Positions 7,331-14,514 of a stretch of 27,664 bases of DNA are shown piece after piece. The translations under genes were made by a program, and so were the position numbers. The DNA is from Fimenecus sp045633505 (GTDB lineage: Bacteria > Bacillota > Clostridia > Oscillospirales > Acutalibacteraceae). The notes beneath the pieces were generated by a model that was given only the letters and a program-made list of their open reading frames with translations, was not told where the DNA came from and searched no databases. The stretch is taken from assembly GCA_045633505.1 (NCBI GenBank), contig JAZQYK010000076.1, positions 1 to 27,664 of the forward strand, in the 5' to 3' direction. The first letter of the stretch is position 1, and each line of letters opens with the position of its first letter.

Positions 7331-8800
7331 TTGATTGATAAATCACTTGGCAGGGTGTTATTTAGATATGTTGAGATAATGATGTTTTTATTGTCAATAT
7401 CATTATTCACAATTGCTCACCTGAAAGAAAATATAGATATGCTGTTGATTTCATTAGGCATTTTATTGATATCTAATATGCTTTATGGAATTGAAAAGAT
7501 GAAAGAACGATTTGTTTTCTGTCTGTTCAATTTTGCATGTCTCTTTTTTCTGTATGGAAGAACTTTTATCAAGTTCAATCAGTTAGATGATTGGAAATAT
7601 CCGTTTAGTGATGAGATTCATACAACAGTTATAACAATCATTTACATATCAATGCTTTTCTTGTTCTTTGGAGCATTGTTTTATGGACAATTTCAGTCAG
7701 AAGAACAACCAAAGAAGATACGAAAAAGAGAAAACTTTTGGCAAACAGAAGAATTTTTAAAGAATTTACAGATAATATCTTTCATAGTTTATTTGTTGTG
7801 TGCGGTGTTTCTGTTGATAGTAGAAATTGAAAAACCTATAGCAATGAGAGGAAAATCATATGTTGATTATTATTATTCCTTCCAGAGTTCTCTTCCAGGT
7901 TTTGTTTTGAGCATTTCGGCATTAGCAAAATTTGCATTGTGTATATTCTTATCAACATTACCTCCAAAGTGGATGTCTTTTATTGCAATGGGTATATATG
8001 TTGTGTCAACAATACCAGTGTTTATAGTGGGGCAACGAAACCAATTTATTTCAGCGGCATTATTTGTTGTTTGTTATTATCTTTTAAGAGATTATATAGG
8101 CAAAGACAAGCCAAGAAAATGGTTCGGAAAATTTGAAGGTACGGCTATTGCAATAGCATTACCGTTCTTCTTTGCGTTTCTGTCTATTTATGAATCCATT
8201 AGAAAAGATATTGCAATTTCAAAGGTGAATATTTTCAGTTCTATATCAGATTTATTTTATTCACAAGGCGTGACATACGAAGTAATATGTAAATGTATTA
8301 AATACATTGATGTTTTACCTGAAACAAACCTCAATTACACTTTCGGTGATTTGATAGCGTATTTTAAAAGTAATGGTATATCACAGTTATTGTTTAATAC
8401 TGAAAAATATAGTGCACAAACAGTTGAAATGGCATTATATGGTAACAGCTTAAGCAATACAGTGAGTTATCTTGATTTGGGACAAGCATATTTTCAGGGT
8501 GCTGGATTAGGTTCTTCATATATAGTGGAAGCTTTTGTTGATTTTGGGTATGTTGGTGTAGCAATTTTAAGCTTTTTATTAGGTATATGTCTAATCTGGT
8601 TTGTCAAGGCGTTCAACAAAAACATGTTGGGCTCATATCTGATATTGGTAGCATTGATTCAGTTGTTTATGCTTCCGCGTTCATCGGCAACTGGTTGGTT
8701 GGTGCTATTGATATATATACCCGCAAATATACTTTTGATTGGTTTGTGGATAATTGCTTATCTATGTCGGAAGACATATTATAAGACGAAGAAAGGATGA
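7331..8800 (+). CDS. O-antigen/capsule polymerase-like membrane protein (Wzy-like)
   Basis: A 489-residue polytopic membrane protein with about ten to twelve hydrophobic segments and a large loop around residues 290-380. This layout and the position between glycosyltransferases, Wzz and flippase genes fit an oligosaccharide repeat-unit polymerase acting on the outer face of the membrane. Sequence conservation in such polymerases is poor, so the assignment rests on topology and context. The best start is the TTG at 7331, with AAGGGAG about 8 bases upstream; the next in-frame starts are GTG 7355 and ATG 7379. The gene is AT-rich and overlaps an alternative start of the next gene as ATGA. Confidence 0.75.
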   Translation: MIDKSLGRVLFRYVEIMMFLLSISLFTIAHLKENIDMLLISLGILLISNMLYGIEKMKERFVFCLFNFACLFFLYGRTFIKFNQLDDWKYPFSDEIHTTVITIIYISMLFLFFGALFYGQFQSEEQPKKIRKRENFWQTEEFLKNLQIISFIVYLLCAVFLLIVEIEKPIAMRGKSYVDYYYSFQSSLPGFVLSISALAKFALCIFLSTLPPKWMSFIAMGIYVVSTIPVFIVGQRNQFISAALFVVCYYLLRDYIGKDKPRKWFGKFEGTAIAIALPFFFAFLSIYESIRKDIAISKVNIFSSISDLFYSQGVTYEVICKCIKYIDVLPETNLNYTFGDLIAYFKSNGISQLLFNTEKYSAQTVEMALYGNSLSNTVSYLDLGQAYFQGAGLGSSYIVEAFVDFGYVGVAILSFLLGICLIWFVKAFNKNMLGSYLILVALIQLFMLPRSSATGWLVLLIYIPANILLIGLWIIAYLCRKTYYKTKKG

Positions 8801-8805
8801 ATTTT

Positions 8806-9570
8806 ATGTTTCAAAAATTAGGTTTAAAAGATATCTTTACTGAGATTTGGTATCGCAAGTTTATTATTATTGCTTTGGCAGTTGTTGCTTTGGTATGTGC
8901 CGTTTTAAGTGTGTTTTTAGAAGGTTTTACAAACGATGGCACAAAAGAAGATGGAGATGTTGTTTATACAAAAACAATTCTCGTTAATATTGATGCTGAA
9001 AACAAATCACCTTATTACGATATGATTGGTCAATCACAGAAATTAAGAGCAAGTTATCTTGCGTCCTGCAAAACTGAATATTTTGCACAGTATATTCAGG
9101 AAAATATTGCTTCAGAAGAACCAATCGGTGATTTTCTCGTTGAGCAGAGTGAGGACGAAATTAATATTCCTGATGAAAACATTTCAAAAATAATGACATC
9201 ATTAAAATTTGAAAGTGTTAATGAATCTACATCAATAAAACTTTCATTCAAATGTACAGATGAAAATATTGGTGAACAGATTTTAAATGCTTTGATTCCT
9301 TATATGGAAAATGAATTACAGGAGAAGCTTGGTGAAGCAACTTTTGTTGAAATTGACCGTTCATCATATATGGAAGAACTTGTTCAAAAACAGGTAGTGA
9401 GCAAAACTCAGATTATTAAAAATATAATTGTAAAAACTATAATTTTTGCAATTGTTCTTGAATTTTTATATTTAGCAGCAGTTCTTTTGATTGTTATCTT
9501 TATACCTAAAGTACATACTTCAGAAGATTTAAAGGCTTATTTTGAAGTTCCTGTCTGGGAAAAGAAGTAA
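8806..9570 (+). CDS. Wzz/CpsC-like polysaccharide chain-length protein
   Basis: A 254-residue co-polymerase with the Wzz topology: first membrane helix at residues 17-38, an extracytoplasmic domain of about 170 residues, and a second helix at about 210-235. The tail after helix 2 (HTSEDLKAYFEVPVWE) resembles the juxtamembrane segment that in Gram-positive CpsC proteins precedes or activates the tyrosine kinase. It would set polysaccharide chain length with the polymerase encoded just upstream. ATG 8806 is preferred with AAAGGA 8 bases upstream; ATG 8797 overlaps that site. The next gene is the CpsD-like protein. Confidence 0.85.
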   Translation: MFQKLGLKDIFTEIWYRKFIIIALAVVALVCAVLSVFLEGFTNDGTKEDGDVVYTKTILVNIDAENKSPYYDMIGQSQKLRASYLASCKTEYFAQYIQENIASEEPIGDFLVEQSEDEINIPDENISKIMTSLKFESVNESTSIKLSFKCTDENIGEQILNALIPYMENELQEKLGEATFVEIDRSSYMEELVQKQVVSKTQIIKNIIVKTIIFAIVLEFLYLAAVLLIVIFIPKVHTSEDLKAYFEVPVWEKK

Positions 9571-9582
9571 GGAGTCATAAAA

Positions 9583-10038
9583 ATGAAAAATGATATTAAA
9601 TATATAGCAAAACAAATTCTGATATTATCAAAAGCACATAAAATTATTGCTTTTTCATGCCTTGGCGAAAATGAAACAAAAATTAAGAATTCAGATTTTC
9701 AGCAGATTACAGAATCATTAAAAGCAACTGATTTGAAGTTCATGGTTGTTAATTATGATGAAACCTACAAGGGTATTGCTGATGTTGACGCAACTAAAAT
9801 TGCTGATGATTTTTCATATAATTTTGACAAAGTTGAACTTTCTGAGGATACAGTTGTTTTGGTAAATCTCAAATCTGTATTGGGAAATGAAAGACTTTTT
9901 GATGTTGACGGAAAGATTAAGAAGTTAGTTTTATGCACAAAATACGGAAAGACTTCTTATAATTCACTTGAAAAAGCCGTTGAAGTGTTTAAACAAAACC
10001 AGATAGAAGTAGTTGGAATAGTGGCTAATAAAAGATAA
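9583..10038 (+). CDS. Degenerate CpsD/BY-kinase-like protein lacking Walker A
   Basis: A 151-residue soluble protein placed where the bacterial tyrosine kinase CpsD/CapB normally sits, after the Wzz-like gene. Its secondary pattern follows the kinase: KIIAFSCLGENET (residues 20-32) lines up with the P-loop strand but has no GKS/T; KFMVVNYDETYKG (52-64) lines up with the Walker A' strand; VVLVNLKSVLG (91-101) with Walker B but without the Asp; YGKTSYNSLEKAVEVF (121-136) and IEVVGIVANKR (141-151) match the C-terminal kinase fold. No C-terminal tyrosine cluster is present. It is shorter than the usual 220-240 residues. The relationship is inferred from pattern and context. AAGGAG precedes the start. 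Confidence 0.6.
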   Translation: MKNDIKYIAKQILILSKAHKIIAFSCLGENETKIKNSDFQQITESLKATDLKFMVVNYDETYKGIADVDATKIADDFSYNFDKVELSEDTVVLVNLKSVLGNERLFDVDGKIKKLVLCTKYGKTSYNSLEKAVEVFKQNQIEVVGIVANKR

Positions 10039-10043
10039 TCATT

Positions 10044-11594
10044 ATGAGAAGTAAAAAAGTTTTAATCAACGCCATATTCGGTGTTGGCGGTTACGTAATC
10101 TTAATGCTCAGTAATTTCATCACCCGTTCCGTTTTTGTTGACCAGTTAGGTCTTAGTATGGCGGGTGTTGATACGACCTTCAAAAATTTCTTGCAGGTAT
10201 TATCCCTTGCAGAATTAGGGCTTAGCACGGGGTTACTTTATAAACTGTATAAACCAATCGAGGATAAAGATAATTCCGCAATTAAAAAGATACTGAACTT
10301 TTACAAACAGGCTTATAAAATAATTGCAACTGTCTTTATGTCAGGCGCGATAGTGTTGTCTTTAGCCGTTAACTTCTTTATTGAAGATACGGATAAATCA
10401 CCGATTTATATTTCGTTCCTGTTTATTCTTTATGCGGCGGATACAGTAGCGTCTTATCTTTTTGCTAACAGAAAAGCGCTTATTGTCGCTGACCAGAACA
10501 ATTATCTCGTAAACAGAAACGACGCGTTCATATCGCTTATAACACTTATAAGTCAGGTTGCTCTTTTATATCTGACAAAGAGTTTCGTTGTTTATGCAAC
10601 CGTAAAAATTGTTTGCAGATTATTGGGTGCTTCTTTAATCGGAAGAAAATTCACAAAAATGTATCCTGAAATTGCCGCGGATAAATCAAAAGAAACGATT
10701 GCAGGCGAAGAAAAGAAAGCGCTTATAAAAAATATGAGCGCAATGCTTTGTCACAGAGTCGGCGGCGTGAGTGTTACTGCTACGGGCTCGGCAATAATTT
10801 CAAAACTTCTCGGTACGGTTCAGGCAGGTATTTACGGCAACTATATTCTTATTACAAATACCCTTATTATGCTTGTAACTCAGGTGTTTAACGGTATAAC
10901 AGCGAGCTTTGGCAATATTATTACGGTTGAAAGTAAGGACGTTATTTACAAGCGCTTCAAATTGCTTTATTTCTTCAATTTCCTTATTTTCTCATTCTTT
11001 ACCGCCTCTGTCGGCGTCTTAATTCAGCCGTTTATGAGACTCTGGATGCAGGACACTCCGAACAGCTTGTTTTCTTATGATACCGTTTTGCTTTTGCTTT
11101 GCTATTTCTATGTTTTCGGTATGCGTCGAGTTGTGCTTATGGCAAAGGACAGCGCAGGTCTTTATCGACAGGACCAGTGGTGTGCAATCGTAGAAGCAGT
11201 TTTGAATATAGTTTTATCAACCGTGCTTGTATTGTGGACGAAATCCATCAACGGAATTATTCTGGCAAATACTCTCAGTATGTTGATTATTCCGTTCTGG
11301 ACTCAGCCTTATCTCGTTTATAAGCATATTTTGGGGCAGAAGGTATTGAGTTATTATATCAGATACTTCGTTTATGCCGCCGTTACAATTGCAGAATTTG
11401 CGGCAACGTATTTTGTTGCAGAAAAACTTACCGCCGCGACGGAAAATCTTTTCGTAGAATTGATTTTAAGAGCAATCGTTTGTGTTGCGATACCAAACGC
11501 GGTAAATCTCATTGTTTTCTGCCGAACAAGTGAGTTCAAGGATTTGTTGACTCTGGTTTTGGGAATTGTAAAGAAAAAAGTTAAAAAGGGTTAA
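10044..11594 (+). CDS. Polysaccharide flippase (Wzx/PST family, MOP superfamily)
   Basis: A 516-residue polytopic membrane protein with about 12-14 hydrophobic segments and the family-typical N-terminus containing NFITRSVFVDQLG. Such proteins move undecaprenyl-diphosphate-linked repeat units from the inner to the outer membrane face. It starts five bases after the degenerate kinase-like gene, with only a weak ribosome binding site, suggesting coupled translation. Its base composition is closer to the flanking housekeeping genes than to the AT-rich genes at about 4,200-10,040. It is the last recognisable polysaccharide gene of the cluster. Confidence 0.88.
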   Translation: MRSKKVLINAIFGVGGYVILMLSNFITRSVFVDQLGLSMAGVDTTFKNFLQVLSLAELGLSTGLLYKLYKPIEDKDNSAIKKILNFYKQAYKIIATVFMSGAIVLSLAVNFFIEDTDKSPIYISFLFILYAADTVASYLFANRKALIVADQNNYLVNRNDAFISLITLISQVALLYLTKSFVVYATVKIVCRLLGASLIGRKFTKMYPEIAADKSKETIAGEEKKALIKNMSAMLCHRVGGVSVTATGSAIISKLLGTVQAGIYGNYILITNTLIMLVTQVFNGITASFGNIITVESKDVIYKRFKLLYFFNFLIFSFFTASVGVLIQPFMRLWMQDTPNSLFSYDTVLLLLCYFYVFGMRRVVLMAKDSAGLYRQDQWCAIVEAVLNIVLSTVLVLWTKSINGIILANTLSMLIIPFWTQPYLVYKHILGQKVLSYYIRYFVYAAVTIAEFAATYFVAEKLTAATENLFVELILRAIVCVAIPNAVNLIVFCRTSEFKDLLTLVLGIVKKKVKKG

Positions 11595-11598
11595 AATT

Positions 11599-12399
11599 AT
11601 GCAAAGTTTAAAGAATAAAAAACTTTTCTTGCTTGATATGGACGGAACGATTTATGAAGGCGCGCGGCTTTTTGAATGTGTTAACGAGTTTTTGGCGCAT
11701 ATTGAGTCGGTTGGCGGACAATATGTGTTTATTACAAACAACTCATCCCGTTCAGTCAAGGATTACGTTATAAAACTTTCAAATATGGGAATAAAGGTTA
11801 CTGAAGATAATTTCTTCACTTCTTCTCAGGCAACTGCTCTTTATCTCAACAAGCATTTTCCCGATAAGAAAATCTATTGTATGGGCACGAAGTCAATGAT
11901 TGCCGAAATGGAAAAATACGGTGTTAATATTATAACCGAAGCAGATGAAGATACTGATTGTATCTGCGTTGGTTATGATACGGAGCTTACATATAAAAAA
12001 CTTTGGGACGTGTCATACTTGTTACAGACCAAAAAGGATATTCCTTATATCGCAACAAACCCTGACAGAGGATGTCCTACCGAATTCGGTCTTGTGCCTG
12101 ACTGCTTTGCAATGTGTGAGGCAATAAATTATGCAACGGGTCGCAGACCGCTTTATATCGGTAAGCCTGACGGCTTTATGATTGAATTTTCAGTTGACCG
12201 TTCACCTTTTACTAAGGAAGAAACCGTAGTAATCGGCGACAGACTCTATACGGATATTGCTTCAGGGGTCAATGCAGGTGTTGATACAATCTGCGTTTTA
12301 AGCGGTGAAAGTACGATGGCGGACGTTGAAGCAAGTGAAATCAAACCAACCTATGTCCGTAAGGACGTTAAAGAAATACTTAAGGAATTGCAGGTGTAG
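11599..12399 (+). CDS. HAD-superfamily phosphatase, NagD/p-nitrophenylphosphatase type
   Basis: A 266-residue HAD hydrolase of the class IIA (NagD) group. All four motifs are seen: DMDGT (residues 13-17, nucleophile Asp13 and acid Asp15), FITNNSS for motif II, YIGKPDG for motif III with the conserved Lys, and GDRLYTDIASG for motif IV. Such enzymes remove phosphate from small metabolites such as sugar phosphates or nucleotides; the substrate cannot be told. The start lies four bases past the flippase stop, with AAGGG inside the flippase end, so it is probably in the same transcript. Whether it serves polysaccharide synthesis or repair of metabolites is open. Confidence 0.88.
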   Translation: MQSLKNKKLFLLDMDGTIYEGARLFECVNEFLAHIESVGGQYVFITNNSSRSVKDYVIKLSNMGIKVTEDNFFTSSQATALYLNKHFPDKKIYCMGTKSMIAEMEKYGVNIITEADEDTDCICVGYDTELTYKKLWDVSYLLQTKKDIPYIATNPDRGCPTEFGLVPDCFAMCEAINYATGRRPLYIGKPDGFMIEFSVDRSPFTKEETVVIGDRLYTDIASGVNAGVDTICVLSGESTMADVEASEIKPTYVRKDVKEILKELQV

Positions 12400-12402
12400 A
12401 AA

Positions 12403-12957
12403 ATGCAATATGATGCATTTGATGCAGGAATTGAATTAGGCGGACTCCGTAACCGTGACGATATCAGATTGCTTATTTGCTATCTGCTGAAAAGCGTGGA
12501 CTCACCAATGACAAGACAGATGCTCAACGACGCAATGCAGGAGGACGGTCTTGCTAACTATTTTGAAGTGGGTCAGGCAATTGAAGAGCTTCTTAAAACA
12601 GGCAATATTACTGCTGATATTTTAGACATGGAAGAGGTTTTGTCCGTTACGGATAAGGGCAGGGAGGCTGCTGAACTTTTGCAGACAAGTTTGCCTAAAA
12701 CTGTCAGAGAAAAGGCGATTAACTCGGCAATCAGACTTGTAACCCGTGCGAAAATCGAAAGAGAAAACAAAATTGATGTTCAAAAGCACGATGATGGCGG
12801 ATATACAATCACGTTTACACTTTTCGACAGAGGTACGGAGCTTATGAAATTGTCAATTTACGTCGTTGACAGTTTACAGCTCGAAACGGTAAAGCAGAAT
12901 TTTATTGATGACCCTGTTAAAGTGTATTCAACAATAATCACGTCGCTTACAGTATAA
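12403..12957 (+). CDS. DUF4364 family protein
   Basis: A 184-residue cytoplasmic protein recognisable as DUF4364 from the N-terminal segment around RDDIRLLICYLLKSV and the C-terminal ETVKQNF. Residues about 20-90 have the pattern of a winged helix-turn-helix (helix, TRQMLNDAM helix, then EELLKTGNI and LSVTDKGREAAELL), followed by an alpha/beta C-terminal half. Family function is unknown; a DNA-binding or regulatory role is only suggested by the winged-helix pattern. AGGTG precedes the start and its stop overlaps the start of the ComF gene (TAATG), so the two are likely translated together. Confidence 0.85.
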   Translation: MQYDAFDAGIELGGLRNRDDIRLLICYLLKSVDSPMTRQMLNDAMQEDGLANYFEVGQAIEELLKTGNITADILDMEEVLSVTDKGREAAELLQTSLPKTVREKAINSAIRLVTRAKIERENKIDVQKHDDGGYTITFTLFDRGTELMKLSIYVVDSLQLETVKQNFIDDPVKVYSTIITSLTV

Positions 12958-13679
12958 TGGGCAAAATAAAAGACGCGTTGCTGTGGGTTGCGTTGACCAA
13001 TAAATGCAGATATTGTGGTGAATTGTTAGAATCGGAACGGACACTTTGCGAGGATTGTGAAAAGAATTTGCCGATTATTCAAGACCCTCGTTGTAAATAT
13101 TGCGGTGCAGGTAAGAAAAGATGCCAATGCGAAAAACACCGTATGCGATTTGACGGGATAACGGCGCCGTTTTATTATGAAAAGGGTGTGCTGAAAGGTC
13201 TTCACAGATTAAAATTCGGTGAAAAGAGTTTTATGGCTGAAATCTTTGCTGAAGATATGGCAAGGTTTGTGAAGCAGGATTTCAAAGAAATCAGTTTTGA
13301 TTTTATAACCTTTGTGCCATTTTCAAGTTTCCAGACAAGAAACAGAAATTACAATCAAAGCGAATTGTTGGCTGAAGCGCTTGGAAAACTGTTGGAATTG
13401 CCCGTGAAAAACGTGTTGATTAGGCTGTTTGACACTCAGGTGCAACACAGAATGTCACAATACAGACGCAAGGGCAACGTTTTTGGAATTTATGATGTGA
13501 ATGAAAACGTTAACGTTAGCGGCAAAACAATTTTGCTGGTTGACGATATAAAAACAACGGGCACAACCTTCAATGAGTGTGCCAAAATATTAAAAATACG
13601 TGGCGCTGAAAAGGTTTACTGTGTAAGCGTTGCGCTGACGGGTAAAAGGGAGGATGAAGAAAGTGAAAAAGCTGACTAA
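12957..13679 (+). CDS. comF: ComF-family phosphoribosyltransferase-like protein
   Basis: A 240-residue ComF/amidophosphoribosyltransferase-like protein; ComF is needed for DNA uptake in naturally competent bacteria but is also widespread in species not known to be competent. The N-terminal zinc-binding part has four Cys pairs (17/20, 31/34, 46/49, 56/58). The C-terminal type I phosphoribosyltransferase domain contains VPFSSFQTRNRNYNQSELLA and the PRPP loop LLVDDIKTTGTT near residues 192-203. No other competence gene is in the window. It starts inside the DUF4364 stop codon, and its own last 26 bases overlap the next gene. Confidence 0.92.
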   Translation: MGKIKDALLWVALTNKCRYCGELLESERTLCEDCEKNLPIIQDPRCKYCGAGKKRCQCEKHRMRFDGITAPFYYEKGVLKGLHRLKFGEKSFMAEIFAEDMARFVKQDFKEISFDFITFVPFSSFQTRNRNYNQSELLAEALGKLLELPVKNVLIRLFDTQVQHRMSQYRRKGNVFGIYDVNENVNVSGKTILLVDDIKTTGTTFNECAKILKIRGAEKVYCVSVALTGKREDEESEKAD

Positions 13680-14514
13680 ATTTTTATCATTAATACTGGT
13701 GGTTTTAATGCTCATATCCGTGCTTTCTTTGAACGTGTTCGGCTTTTCAAATGATTATATGACCATTGAATGTCCTGAAAATTATGACGAAGACGATTGG
13801 AGTACGGATGACGGATTTTACGTTGACGTGCTTTACAGTGAGTACGCTTTGGACGAAAACGGCGATGAATATTATACTGACAATACTGTTAATATTTACG
13901 CTACGTCTTGTTGGGACGACACCCTCGAAACTTATTATGACGAAGAATCTCTTGAGATTCTTGCGGAATCTTATGATGACGTAACAGGAAAAACAATGTA
14001 CTATGCAGCCTTTGGCGGCTATGATGCGGTTGCGTATGACATTTATTATACATACACGGGCTCTGATGAAAACGGCAAAAGAGTTGTTATCGACTGTCTT
14101 TATTCAGAGGTTACAATTATTACAGACAGAACCTGCATAACAATGTATTTTGACATTTGGGAAGCTGATGACGTGCTTGTTTGCCGAAATGAAATGGCTG
14201 AACTTTTCTTAGACGGCATTACAATCAATCCTGAAAAGGTTGCAGAAGCAGAAAAAGGTGAAAAAACAATTGCTATTGTAATTCTTGCTGTAATCATCGG
14301 CGGTGCAATAATCGGCTTGATTGTAGTGATTATCTTTATCGTTCATTCAGTAAAGAAGCCTAAAAACAATCAGGTTTATAACAATACACAGCCACAGATG
14401 TATAACCCTTATGCAAATATGGTGCCTCAGATGGTCAACAATCCGGAACCTGTAAAAACGGAAGTTGAAACTTCTATAAATGATGACGCAAATAATCAAA
14501 AGGAGAATATATAA
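13654..14514 (+). CDS. Unrecognised type I membrane protein with acidic ectodomain
   Basis: Not recognised as a family. Up to 286 residues: a Lys-rich start and hydrophobic signal peptide (to about residue 31, ending near VFGFS), an acidic, Tyr-rich extracellular domain of about 170 residues, one long membrane helix (about 205-235), then an Asn/Gln/Pro/Met-rich cytoplasmic tail (from KKPKNNQ). The ATG at 13654 directly touches GGGAGG (13648-13653); the in-frame GTG at 13663 has that site at an optimal 9 bases and gives MKKLTKFLS, a more standard signal peptide, so GTG 13663 may be the true start. The stop overlaps the valS start. Confidence 0.75.
   Translation: MKKVKKLTKFLSLILVVLMLISVLSLNVFGFSNDYMTIECPENYDEDDWSTDDGFYVDVLYSEYALDENGDEYYTDNTVNIYATSCWDDTLETYYDEESLEILAESYDDVTGKTMYYAAFGGYDAVAYDIYYTYTGSDENGKRVVIDCLYSEVTIITDRTCITMYFDIWEADDVLVCRNEMAELFLDGITINPEKVAEAEKGEKTIAIVILAVIIGGAIIGLIVVIIFIVHSVKKPKNNQVYNNTQPQMYNPYANMVPQMVNNPEPVKTEVETSINDDANNQKENI

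Noticed and set aside
14440..14513. T-box riboswitch before valS
   Set aside because: The region is coding sequence of the preceding gene up to the overlap, with no specifier stem, T-box sequence or terminator hairpin.
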